From: Mycolicibacterium chubuense NBB4
GTDB taxonomy: Bacteria; Actinomycetota; Actinomycetes; Mycobacteriales; Mycobacteriaceae
DNA length: 64,000 nucleotides
Direction: 5' to 3'
Assembly: GCF_000266905.1 (NCBI RefSeq)
Contig: NC_018022.1
Coordinates: 310,001 to 374,000, forward strand
The notes under the pieces are model-generated. The model worked only from the letters and a program-made list of their open reading frames with translations. It was not told where the DNA came from and did not search any database. A program made the translations under genes and the position numbers. Shown here in pieces: positions 17,296 to 24,872 of the stretch (position 1 is the first letter of the stretch; the number at the start of each line of letters is the position of its first letter).

Positions 17296-17297
17296 AC

Positions 17298-18464
17298 CGC
17301 CATATTGCTCCGGTGGCTCACCGACCCGTCGAGCCGCGACTTCGACCTACGAGACCTCATCGTCATCTCGGCCGACACCGGGGGAGAGTTCGAGCAGACG
17401 ATCCGCGACGTCGAGGAGATCGTCCTTCCCGCGTTGCGCCGCCACCACGTTCGCTTCATCCAGGTGGGCCGCTCACAGCGCAAGACCACCGCCAGCGGCG
17501 AAGGCGTCGAGGTCCTCCAGGACTCCACGGAGCCCCAACGTCTACACACTGCCGCCTACTCGTTGCCGACGAAATGCTCTCGGCCGGAACGCTTCCTCAG
17601 ATCGGCGGCACGCGGATGTGCTCCATCCATGCCAAAGGCAACTGTCTGGATCCGGTCATTGCCGCCGTGACCGCCGGTCGCCGCTATCGTCACGTCGTCG
17701 GCTTTGAGAACGGCGAATCGTCACGGGCGATCAAGGATGCGTTGTTCAACAACGATCGCCGCACCGGCTGGTATCCGCTTCGCGAGTGGGGCTGGGACCG
17801 TGCGCGTTGCGTGGACTTCATCGCCCAGCTCACCTCGCGCCAATGGACAAAATCAGCCTGCGGCTTCTGCCCGTTCGCAATGCGCACAGACTCGGGCCGC
17901 CAGGCGGTTATCGAGCGTTACCGCAAGGAGCCGCGGGCCGATGCACAAGCGCTGTTCCTCGAGGCCGTCGCGCGCAGCCTCAACGAGCGCCAGACCCTCA
18001 TTGAAGGCAGCACGGTGGCCGACCTGGTGGCCAGCGCCGGCCTCGTCCAGGCGCAGTCGCAGTTCGCCGCGATGCTCGACGAGTCCGAGCACGCCGTCTA
18101 CGAGGTCCGCCGCCTTACCCGTCGATCGTCGGTCCGCGCCCATGGCCGGGGGATCACCGCGCGCTCCGTGCGCGCAGTGGCACGCGGCACCCGGGAGCAG
18201 ATGAACAAGGCTCTTCGCGAGTGCGTCGGTGAATGCCGGATCGGGGCCGATGGGATCACGCGCCAGGTGCTCCGCGAACGTGTAGGTTCTCAAGTTTGGC
18301 TGCAGGAGCACGCGTCTCTGACCTGGACGGTTTTGTTCCGTGTCACAGCCGCCGCACCGACGTTTGTCTCACGAAGCGCTGCATTTCCTACACGGCTCCC
18401 CAGCAGAGCACTGAGCAGACCTGGAATTATGGGAATCTCGCCGTCGTTTGGCCCTTCGGAGTGA
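17298..18464 (+). pseudogene. PAPS-reductase-like gene, C-terminal fragment with frameshift
   Basis: This continues the gene whose first 30 codons lie at 2942. The first part reads AILLRWLTDPSSRDFDLRDLIVISADTGGEFEQTIRDVEEIVLPALRRHHVRF up to AYSL. The sense then moves to another frame at about 17565 (ADEMLSAGTLPQIGGTRMCSIHAKG...). One missing G in TTGCCGAC would explain this. The second part has CSIHAKG and CGFCPF, Cys motifs seen in this group of PP-loop proteins. After about 18310 (VWLQEH) the sequence loses coding character. The gene is broken twice, by the transposon and by this frameshift. Confidence 0.8.
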
Positions 18465-18628
18465 GATGGCCAAGCTCAATGGATTCCACAAGATCTGTTG
18501 GCTCTCACTCTGCGCTGCATCTGCTCGCAACGTCGAACTGCTTGTGTGCCTTCGCTCAGGCCGTCGGCGCGTCAGTCGAAGACGGTGGTCGTCGATGCAT
18601 TGTTTCCATTGCGGCCCACTCGTTCGAT

Positions 18629-19750
18629 CTAGCGGAGCCCAAAGGTACGGATCGAGGCCTGCCCGGTTTCGCCGATGTAGAACGCGAACGCGAGCTCAGC
18701 CAACGCCCTGTTTGCGTTGTCCGCGCTGACGCGCGGTTCAATTCCGTTCTCCATCCTGCTACCCGCCATAAGCGCCAGCGGTACGCCGCTATAGTCGCTG
18801 TGTACCTTGTCCAGGCTCAGTTTGTAGGCGTCGATGTTGGCTAGGTAGGCCGACAGGAAGATCGCATAGACGCCTGGCTTACTGTCAACCTCGATTGGCG
18901 CAGTAGCGTCAAGGAGTTTGTTTCTCTTCGGTGTCATGTCGACATCGAAAACCCTGCCAAGTTGAATCATCGAGGACCGGTATGAGCGTACCGTCATGAG
19001 TTCGGACGTTAGCCGCGGGTTCGGCCCAGTCAGATTCACACCTGGGTGCACCGCTTTGTCGCGGAAGTCTCCAAATCGGAGGTACTGAACCACGTTCTGC
19101 TGCCAACGCGAATACTCCTGGCTAGCAAGGAGTTCGGCCATGTCTCTGGTGAGTTCATCAATGTCGGCGTCCGAACTCCCCAGGCCCGCCGTTCCTTCGA
19201 ACGCCGCACCCGATTCCCCAACAACCTCACCCAGGTCAGCCAGTGAGACACCAATATCAGCAAGGCCCGTCGACTCAAAAACCGGTACCGGCAGGGGTGA
19301 CGGAATCACGCGCCTCTCAACAGCCCCCGTCGTTGGCCGACGGATCTCATAGCGCAGCCGGTAGGTACCTGCGTCGGTAGGTGTAACTGACGACACAAGG
19401 ACGTAGCCGAATGTGTCGCTCGAGGCGTCCACGTCGCGCGTCCTAACTTCCCAAGAACCGTCTGGTTGCCAAACCTCACGGAATTCAAGGGTGCATACGG
19501 GAGCGTCGTCGTCGGCGGCGACCGAGAAGAGGTGTCGGAAGGTCCGCCCGCTGTCTGGGCTCAAATGATCTGCGCCGCAGATGTTCTCGACAGTACCACC
19601 GGCCGCGTTCACGCCGAACCCGCCAGCAGGATGGCTCGCGCGAAAGGTCTCGATCCGCATAAGCGGTCCCCCGAAATCGGTATCACGACAGTCGAGCATT
19701 GAGTAGTTGCCGTCGTTCTGGACCGACGCGTTAACTTGCCGAATTGCCAT
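18629..19750 (-). CDS. Hypothetical protein, 373 aa
   Basis: I do not recognise the family. The ATG at 19750 is preceded by GAGGGGGAAAC. There is no signal peptide and no membrane segment. The N-terminal 160 residues are rich in short beta strands and acidic turns (TLEFREVWQPDGSWEVRTRDVDASSDTFGYVLVSSVTPTDAGTYRLRYEIRR), which fits a beta-sandwich. The C-terminal half is mostly helical (DADIDELTRDMAELLASQEYSRWQQNVVQYLRFGDFRDKAVHPG, ANRALAELAFAFYIGETGQ). It is a single gene on its strand, in the border zone beside the broken PAPS-reductase gene, and is probably island cargo. Confidence 0.6.
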   Translation of the reverse strand: MAIRQVNASVQNDGNYSMLDCRDTDFGGPLMRIETFRASHPAGGFGVNAAGGTVENICGADHLSPDSGRTFRHLFSVAADDDAPVCTLEFREVWQPDGSWEVRTRDVDASSDTFGYVLVSSVTPTDAGTYRLRYEIRRPTTGAVERRVIPSPLPVPVFESTGLADIGVSLADLGEVVGESGAAFEGTAGLGSSDADIDELTRDMAELLASQEYSRWQQNVVQYLRFGDFRDKAVHPGVNLTGPNPRLTSELMTVRSYRSSMIQLGRVFDVDMTPKRNKLLDATAPIEVDSKPGVYAIFLSAYLANIDAYKLSLDKVHSDYSGVPLALMAGSRMENGIEPRVSADNANRALAELAFAFYIGETGQASIRTFGLR

Positions 19751-20330
19751 CGTTTCCCCCTCTTAAATCGACGTCGAATTGTAGATCTGCGCGCCCCCTC
19801 ACAGGGCACGTTTCGACGGACTGGGCGCGGCGCATCTAACGACGTCGATGTCAGCGGCGACGAGTGCTGCGTAGCGAAGACGTTGCATCAAGGAGTCAAC
19901 CGGTGGTCCAGCGAAGCGTCCGGGGGGCCTGTCCAGCGAAGACTCGCCGCTATCGGATGGCAGCAGACCCTAGTTTCGAGCACCCCGCGACAGAGGGTCG
20001 TGGCCTCACCTCAACCCGTCAAATTGACACCGGAGTCAGAGTAACCAGATCGGCGCCCTGCTGTTGCTGGCCGTGATGTCGTTTTCGGTGACGTATTCTC
20101 GGCTGTTGCGCTCAAGAGGCCCCCAGCTAGCAACCCATTTGGTTGGATACTCTGCATGCTGAAGTGGGAGTTCGAACACCCGAATTAGCGGGCCCGGAGT
20201 TGGGCACCCTCGCGTGCCTTCTCCCGGTCCACCGCAGCGGAATGGACGTGCCCTGTTGCAACGCGGATACAGCATCCGTCACTGGTCCTGAGTGCGCGCG
20301 TCTCAGCCAACCTGCACAAGTGCAGTGCTG
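19751..20330. other. Intergenic stretch without recognisable gene
   Basis: These 580 bases hold the promoter of the 19750 gene but no frame with coding character. Base composition is less GC-rich than the flanks in parts (for example 20080-20160), in keeping with foreign or decayed DNA. Confidence 0.5.
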
Positions 20331-20370
20331 GTGCAGTCAGTCGTGAGAAAGTGCAGTCAGATTTGAGAAC
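20331..20370 (+). repeat. Two tandem 20-bp imperfect repeats
   Basis: GTGCAGTCAG-N3-TGAGAA-N occurs at 20331-20350 and again at 20351-20370. Related GTGCAG occurs just before (20321). The two copies differ only in the three-base middle and the last base. They could be protein-binding sites or the edge of a lost insertion sequence. Confidence 0.6.
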
Positions 20371-20504
20371 CTACAGAACGGGGCGAGCAGCTGCCGGCGT
20401 TGGAGCACTTCTTCGTGGTGTGTCCCGCCGTGGTGGAGGACAAGGCACGTCCGGGGTTCGAAGCGTGGTGGCAGGAGGCGACCAATGATGCTGTGCTGTT
20501 CTGA
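20367..20504 (+). pseudogene. Orphan 3' gene end, 45 codons
   Basis: After an in-frame TGA at 20364 the frame reads through GEQLPALEHFFVVCPAVVEDKARPGFEAWWQEATNDAVLF to a stop, with good codon use but no start codon or ribosome-binding site. It looks like the C-terminus of a gene whose front part has been lost, with the break lying in the repeats at 20331-20370. Family not recognised. Confidence 0.35.
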
Positions 20505-20528
20505 GAGCCCTCGCGCCTACGATGGCGG

Positions 20529-20547
20529 TGTAACCTATAGGAGATAC
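20529..20547 (+). promoter_or_regulatory. CTATAG-type operator before the XRE gene
   Basis: TGTAACCTATAGGAGATAC contains the palindromic core CCTATAGG and resembles one arm of the dyad at 2873 and the site at 21805. It lies 19 bases before the XRE start, where an autorepressor would bind. Confidence 0.45.
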
Positions 20548-20565
20548 CGCCGGAGGGAGCTGGGC

Positions 20566-20826
20566 ATGGACGGCAATGCGTCCACGGACGACGGTTCGGA
20601 GATCATCGCCGCCCTCGGTGCGGCCATCCGTGAACACCGCACCGCCGCCGGCCTTTCGCAGACCAGGCTTGCCCAGCTCGCGGGAATCAGCCGGGTATAT
20701 CTGAACACTGTCGAGGCGGGAAACAAGTGCCCGACCGTGGTGGTGCTGGTGCATCTGGCCCGCGCCCTCGGCGTTGAACCTGCAACCCTGTTGGAGACCC
20801 AGACGCTCAGTACGGCGCGGCACTGA
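20566..20826 (+). CDS. XRE-family HTH transcriptional regulator, 86 aa
   Basis: A compact lambda-repressor-type DNA-binding protein: LGAAIREHRTAAGLSQTRLAQLAGISRVYLNTVEAGNKCPTVVVLVHLARALGVEPATLLE is a complete five-helix XRE domain with little else. ATG 20566 follows GGAGGG by 8 bases. The frame is open upstream to 20485 but the ribosome-binding site favours this start. It probably represses its own promoter (site 20529) and, by shared sites, the genes at 2942 and 21783. Its 3' end overlaps a convergent gene by 20 bases. Confidence 0.85.
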   Translation: MDGNASTDDGSEIIAALGAAIREHRTAAGLSQTRLAQLAGISRVYLNTVEAGNKCPTVVVLVHLARALGVEPATLLETQTLSTARH

Positions 20827-21103
20827 GGTAGCGCTGCCACTCGATGCGCTGAATCAGCCGGCTGGTCGACGCGTAATCGGGCCTGCCGTCTTCGTCGGCT
20901 CCGGTCTGAAGGAGCGCCACCAGTTCGTCGGCCGCGCGCAGCTCGTAGCGGGCCGCTGGCGCTGCGGATAGCTCGGCGGCGGCAATGGCGTCCTGGGCGG
21001 CGAACAGCACGGCGGTCACTGCCGCGTCGTGGTCATCTGCGGTGCCAATTGTGGTGTCGATTCGCTGAGGTGCGGTGGTGGTCAGCGACCAGGGCACAGT
21101 CAT
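20807..21103 (-). CDS. Hypothetical protein, 98 aa
   Basis: No family is recognised. The product is helical and Ala-rich (DAAVTAVLFAAQDAIAAAELSAAPAARYELRAADELVALLQTGADEDGRPDYASTSRLIQRIEWQRYLSAAPY), without membrane segments. It overlaps the XRE gene tail to tail by 20 bases and follows the 21783 gene on the same strand after a hairpin. Good codon-position bias supports coding. Confidence 0.55.
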   Translation of the reverse strand: MTVPWSLTTTAPQRIDTTIGTADDHDAAVTAVLFAAQDAIAAAELSAAPAARYELRAADELVALLQTGADEDGRPDYASTSRLIQRIEWQRYLSAAPY

Positions 21104-21169
21104 GGTGGGGGCCTCTCATCGGTGGGGGAGTTCTCGACCTACAGCGATTGTGCGGCCTGCAACGCCAAA

Positions 21170-21231
21170 CGCCGGGCCTGCTATCCGTGGTTGTGGATAA
21201 CAGGCCCGGCGTCGGGTCGGTTGTGGATAAC
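21170..21231. promoter_or_regulatory. 17-bp stem hairpin with two TTGTGGATAAC sites
   Basis: CGCCGGGCCTG (21170-21180) pairs with CAGGCCCGGCG (21201-21211); the stem continues inward through TATCC/GGATA with one mismatch around an 8-base loop. TTGTGGATAAC occurs inside (21191-21201) and again at 21221-21231, an exact 11-base repeat 30 bases apart. Its complement contains TTATCCACA, the DnaA-box consensus. There is no T tract, so a plain terminator is unlikely. Confidence 0.55.
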
Positions 21232-21234
21232 CGC

Positions 21235-21783
21235 CTACGTATTCGGCGGCGGCGTGTAGTCCTTCTCGCCGGGGTCCTGTGCATGCTCGGGGCCGTCCAA
21301 GAAGACACTGGTCGCGGTGTGATGCGCGGCCTGCAGAATCTCCACCGCACCGATGCATCCGGCCTGGTCAAGAATCTGGAAAGTCACCGGGCCCATGTGA
21401 AGGTCTAGCCACTTGAGTTGGCGCTTGCGGTCCCGGGAGAGTTCTTGGCGGGGAACGACCGCGTAGGCGGGTCGCCGGGTCCAGTCGATGGCCACGGTGG
21501 GCAGGGCGAACGGATCGGCTGCCGCCGGGGCCGGTGCCGGGATCTGGCGGGGGATCAAGGTCATCGCCGCGCGGGCCGCGCTGAAACCTTCGAGCACACC
21601 CTGGCAGGCCTGCGCGTTGAGCATCGTCATCAGGATGCCGCCCCATTGCAGCCGCAGCCGGGCGTTGGGTGAGCACGCGTGGTAGACGGCAAGGTCGCCG
21701 TCTTGTTCGCCCTGAATGCGAATCATGGTGTGGCTGACCAGAGCCGCGGGGGTGAGGTGGGCTTCGGTGAGGCGAGTCTTCAT
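21235..21783 (-). CDS. Hypothetical protein, 182 aa
   Basis: I do not recognise a family. ATG 21783 follows GAAAGG. The protein has no membrane segment. A hydrophobic helix around LQWGGILMTMLNAQACQGVLEGFSAARAAMTLI is followed by a Pro/Ala linker and a basic segment (RQELSRDRKRQLKWLDLHMGPVTFQILDQAG). The promoter contains the CTATAG site at 21805, so it is probably under the nearby XRE regulator. Genes like this accompany XRE regulators in actinobacterial mobile DNA, but a function cannot be stated. Confidence 0.6.
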   Translation of the reverse strand: MKTRLTEAHLTPAALVSHTMIRIQGEQDGDLAVYHACSPNARLRLQWGGILMTMLNAQACQGVLEGFSAARAAMTLIPRQIPAPAPAAADPFALPTVAIDWTRRPAYAVVPRQELSRDRKRQLKWLDLHMGPVTFQILDQAGCIGAVEILQAAHHTATSVFLDGPEHAQDPGEKDYTPPPNT

Positions 21784-21804
21784 GGGTCTAACCTTTCGAG
21801 TGGG

Positions 21805-21821
21805 TGTTATCTATAGTTGAC
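21805..21821 (-). promoter_or_regulatory. CTATAG-type operator before the 21783 gene
   Basis: TGTTATCTATAGTTGAC matches the arm of the 2873 palindrome (TGTTGCCTATAGTTTAC) at 14 of 17 positions. On the minus strand it overlaps a plausible -10 (TATAGA), about 25-40 bases before the start codon. Confidence 0.5.
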
Positions 21822-22097
21822 AGTCTATCGTGTAATGCGTTGACTAGCAATACTTTTCGGTCATCACACGAAACGCATCCACCCACCGAGGCACCCTCAT
21901 CCTGGCCTTTCGTTTCCTGCCCCCGACCTGCCGGCGGGTCGGGCAACCCGTCTCAGAGCTGCGGCGCGGCGGCGCACGAAGCAACCAACGGCGGACGGGC
22001 CTGCATGCAAGCGGCCTCCACCCTCGGAAAGAAAGTGGGCGGCGATGTTGGCTCTAGTGGTGGACGTGGCCGCGCGGACCTCCGTAGCGTCCGCGTC
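21822..22097. other. Intergenic stretch
   Basis: Nothing convincing is seen beyond the upstream promoter of the minus-strand gene. A frame is open through it into the next gene, but start and composition favour ATG 22098. Confidence 0.4.
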
Positions 22098-22562
22098 ATG
22101 ACCACACCGGTACCGGCGAGTCTGCAGAGCGCCGAAAGTGACCTGCACACTGCGCAATCCGAGACCGACCCGCACCGCCAAGGCCAGTACGCCCGGTCGG
22201 CAGCCGACACCGCCGCAGAGGTAGCAGTAGACCACGCGACAACCAGCGCAGACCGTGAGCGAGCGCTAGCCGTCATGCAGGACGCCCTCGCCCTCACCGC
22301 CCGGAGTCTGCTCCGCGAAGCTCAGTCGACCCTGGCCGACGCGCGCGGCAGCACCGAACCGCGGCGCCGGCGCGAGCTGGCGCGCTCGGCGGTCAGCAAG
22401 GCGCGCCAGGTCGCACGCCAGAGCGACCTCACCGACGAGGAGCGAGCAGCCGCACGCCAAGTCATCGGACACGGACGCATGCTCGCCACGACAGTCAATG
22501 CCTCCGTCAAGCGGCAGCAGGGCATCGAGCGCGAACGCGACCAGCCCGACATCGCCATTTGA
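22098..22562 (+). CDS. Hypothetical helical protein, 154 aa
   Basis: The product is almost wholly alpha-helical, Ala/Arg/Gln-rich and hydrophilic (LQSAESDLHTAQSETDPHRQGQYARSAADTAAEVAVDHATTSADRERALAVMQDALALTARSLLREAQSTLADARGSTEPRRRRELARSAVSKARQVA). It has two similar helical-hairpin segments of about 60 residues (HRQGQYARSAADTAAEVAVDHATTSADRERA and RRRRELARSAVSKARQVARQSDLTDEERA), which suggests an internal duplication. No catalytic motif is visible. ATG 22098 is chosen over upstream in-frame starts, which lie in low-coding sequence. Confidence 0.5.
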   Translation: MTTPVPASLQSAESDLHTAQSETDPHRQGQYARSAADTAAEVAVDHATTSADRERALAVMQDALALTARSLLREAQSTLADARGSTEPRRRRELARSAVSKARQVARQSDLTDEERAAARQVIGHGRMLATTVNASVKRQQGIERERDQPDIAI

Positions 22563-22631
22563 CCCCCTGGTCGGCCGGTGCGGAGGTAGCGCCGACCACG
22601 ACGCGGGGATCGACTACGTAACCTCATCCGC

Positions 22632-23207
22632 GTGGGAACGGACGACGCCGCAGGGGCCCACGGACCAGTAGGGCTCAGTGCCGACTGCCTCGGCTGGGCC
22701 CGCACCGCGCACTACCTCGCCGCAGCCGCCGAGGACGGCGACCTTCAGTTGCGCTCCGAGGCGGGTGCCCCGACCCGGTATTTCGTCCGGCGCCGCGGCC
22801 CGGACCGGCTCGAACTCACCGAAGCCGTCGACCACGATGCCGAATACCCGATGCTCTTTGTTGCCGAGGTCGACGTCCTGGAGCGCTACCTCGTCGGGCT
22901 GTTCGCCGACGACATCCGCGAGGACCTCGATTTGCCGCAGCTTGAACTGAGCTGGAGCGCAGCGGATTTGGCGGACGGCTACGAGCTGAGCGACATGGTG
23001 CGTGGGTACCGGACGCTCAAGCGGACTGCCGGACGCCCGATCGCCGCAGCGCCAGATCCGACGCTCAGCTTGCTCGCCTTGGTCCCGCTATCGCATTACA
23101 TGCACTGGCCGATCCCAGATCTCAAACGCTCGTTCCTCAACCCCACCGGCAAGCCGCTGTTGCGAGCTGGCCGCTATGCGCCTCGAACGGGCTCCCGGCG
23201 CCGGTGA
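22632..23207 (+). CDS. Imm61-like immunity protein (tentative)
   Basis: This soluble protein of 191 aa starts at GTG. The arrangement LSADCLGWARTAHYLAAAAEDGDLQLRSEAGAPTRYFVRRRGPDRLELTEAV...PMLFVAEVDVLERYLVGLFADDIREDLDLPQLEL resembles mycobacterial Imm61-type immunity proteins: an N-terminal LxxWAR helix, a YFVRR strand, and an aromatic VxxLERYL helix. These usually protect against a cognate secreted toxin. No toxin gene lies next to it here, so it may be an orphan. Family assignment is by eye and only moderately sure. Confidence 0.5.
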   Translation: MGTDDAAGAHGPVGLSADCLGWARTAHYLAAAAEDGDLQLRSEAGAPTRYFVRRRGPDRLELTEAVDHDAEYPMLFVAEVDVLERYLVGLFADDIREDLDLPQLELSWSAADLADGYELSDMVRGYRTLKRTAGRPIAAAPDPTLSLLALVPLSHYMHWPIPDLKRSFLNPTGKPLLRAGRYAPRTGSRRR

Positions 23208-23283
23208 CCGCGCGAGAGACGGCGGGCTGTGGGCCCCGCCAGCGCAGCCGTCCGCAGCTGGCTAGGTGCGTAACCTCGAAGGG

Positions 23284-23409
23284 GTGGAAGGGCCACGTAG
23301 AGCAGCGCAGCGCCGGCAGGCTCCGGCGCCGATGTTGGCGACGCTCGGACGTCCGCCGGCTGGTGATGATTTCGCAGTCGAAGTGAAGTATGACGGGCAG
23401 CTTCTCTGA
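23284..23409 (+). pseudogene. N-terminal scrap of ATP-dependent DNA ligase
   Basis: The frame reads PMLATLGRPPAGDDFAVEVKYDGQLL and stops. PMLA(T/K)LG...W/F-x-x-E-x-K-x-DG is the start of the adenylation domain of ATP-dependent DNA ligases (LigB/C/D type), with the nucleotide-accepting Lys in EVKYDG. Everything downstream of the catalytic Lys is missing and the sulfur cluster begins 58 bases later. It marks a recombination border. Confidence 0.55.
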
Positions 23410-23466
23410 ACTTGTCAACGACGGCCAGATCACGGCTCGCCAATTGCCCAATGGCGAGGCGTTCGC

Positions 23467-24828
23467 TTAGGCCGGCCCCTCGGCCGTCAGTCCGCGGTCT
23501 CCGGCGTTGCTGAACATGTCGTCGACGAGCACGATGGTGCGGTCGGGGCGGTCCAGCATGGATGCGGCGATTGAGGCGCGGTATCCCGATCCGCAGTGCA
23601 CCCACACTTCTCCGGCGGGAACCTCCTCGGTCCGAAGGGCGAGTTCATGCAAGGGGATGTTGATCGATCCGGTGACGTGCCCGCCGTCGTACTCGCCCTG
23701 TTGGCGGACGTCCAGAACGGTCAGTTCGTCATGGACCGCTAGTGCGGCCGCCAGGTCGCCGAAGTCGGAGACTCGGTAGGACCGCAGCGGTGTGCCGTTG
23801 GCGAAGCGGGACACGTCACCGACTGCTGATCCGGTGACGTTGTCGACGCCGATGCGAACGAGTTCGCGCTGCGCGGAAGCGATTTGGTCGTGGTCGTCTC
23901 CGATCAATGTCAGCGGCGCGCCCCACGTATACAGCCATCCGAGGTAGGTGACGAAGGACATGGATAACTCGAACGCAACGGTCCCTTCGAGGTGTCCCGC
24001 GGCGAATGCGGTGCGGTGGCGCAGGTCCACGACCCACTCCCCGGCGTCGATGCGACGACGCAACTCCTCGGGGTACACCGGCGTCGGTGTGGAGAGATTG
24101 ACGGGCGCGGGTCCTTGGCTGTTGATAACACCCATGTGCGCGTAGTAGGCCGGGTAGGCGGAAAGCCCAGCAATCAGTTGGTCGACGTAGGTCTGCTCGT
24201 CCTGGGTCAGCGCCGGGTTGTTGGTGCGTTGTTCGGCGATGGTGGAGGTGTCGCCGCTGCCTGGGGTGGCGGAGCAGAAGCTGCCGAATCCGTGGGTGGG
24301 ATACACCTCGGCGTCATCGGGAAGTTCGTCGGCGAGGCGGTGCACCGAGTGGAACTGGGCGTGGGTCAGGTCGTGAGTGTGTTCGTCGCCCAGCAGGTCG
24401 GTGCGCCCGGTGGTGCCGTGCAGCATGGACCCTCCGGTGAAAACACCCACCGCCGCGCCGTTCTCGTCGTGCAGGACGTAGCTGACGTGGTGGTGGGTGT
24501 GGCCGGGGGTGTGAACGGCCTGTAGCTGGATGGGTCCGGCGTCGATGACGTCGCCATCGTGAATGGCGCGTCGTTGATAGGCGACGTCGTCGCCGGCGGG
24601 GACCACGTATTCGGCTCCGGTGACGTGGGCGAGTTCCAGGCCGCCGGTGACGTAGTCGTTGTGGATGTGGGTTTCCAGGACGTGGGTGATGCGGACGTCG
24701 TGGTCGCGGGCGAGGTCGAGGACGCGGTCGATGTCGCGTTGGGGGTCTACGACCACGGCGACATCGCCTTCGGTGATCAGGTAGCTGCGGTCACCGAGTC
24801 CGGTGGTTTCGATGATGGACACGTTCAT
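23467..24828 (-). CDS. Persulfide dioxygenase-rhodanese fusion (CstB-like)
   Basis: This 453-aa protein has an N-terminal metallo-beta-lactamase fold with the persulfide dioxygenase metal motif THIHNDYVTGG (near residue 55) and HTPGHTHHHVSYVL. A degenerate rhodanese domain lies in the middle (WVVDLRHRTAFAAGHLEGTVAFELS). A C-terminal rhodanese has active-site Cys in VHCGSGYRASIA. The enzyme oxidises low-molecular-weight persulfide to sulfite and transfers sulfane sulfur, detoxifying H2S-derived species. It is the last gene of the minus-strand sulfur operon, just after a TauE/SafE exporter that could remove the sulfite made. ATG 24828 lies 44 bases after the TauE gene. Confidence 0.88.
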   Translation of the reverse strand: MNVSIIETTGLGDRSYLITEGDVAVVVDPQRDIDRVLDLARDHDVRITHVLETHIHNDYVTGGLELAHVTGAEYVVPAGDDVAYQRRAIHDGDVIDAGPIQLQAVHTPGHTHHHVSYVLHDENGAAVGVFTGGSMLHGTTGRTDLLGDEHTHDLTHAQFHSVHRLADELPDDAEVYPTHGFGSFCSATPGSGDTSTIAEQRTNNPALTQDEQTYVDQLIAGLSAYPAYYAHMGVINSQGPAPVNLSTPTPVYPEELRRRIDAGEWVVDLRHRTAFAAGHLEGTVAFELSMSFVTYLGWLYTWGAPLTLIGDDHDQIASAQRELVRIGVDNVTGSAVGDVSRFANGTPLRSYRVSDFGDLAAALAVHDELTVLDVRQQGEYDGGHVTGSINIPLHELALRTEEVPAGEVWVHCGSGYRASIAASMLDRPDRTIVLVDDMFSNAGDRGLTAEGPA

Positions 24829-24872
24829 GGTGTTCCCTTCTGTTGGTGGACTGTGTTGTGAATGGAGTTGGT

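Larger units (their letters stand above)
3034..17297. mobile_element. Tn554/recombinase-trio type mercury transposon
   Basis: The boundaries are read from three facts. The flanks rejoin to an intact PAPS-reductase PP-loop frame. The ends begin with GGTTATG in inverted orientation. A second shared block, GCTGTCGCAGA, lies 13 bases inside the left copy and 11 bases inside the right one. The element holds three tyrosine recombinases and a TnpC-like protein at the left, then mercury genes and a MerR-controlled efflux pair. Its architecture resembles Tn554 (tnpA, tnpB, tnpC) and actinobacterial recombinase-in-trio elements. No long target duplication is seen, as expected for this family; the AC next to each end may be part of the exchange site. 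Exact ends could be off by two or three bases. Confidence 0.8.

Noticed and set aside
21170..21231. Assignment as a replication origin
   Set aside because: Two DnaA-like sites alone are not enough; no replication initiator gene or AT-rich unwinding region is recognisable close by.
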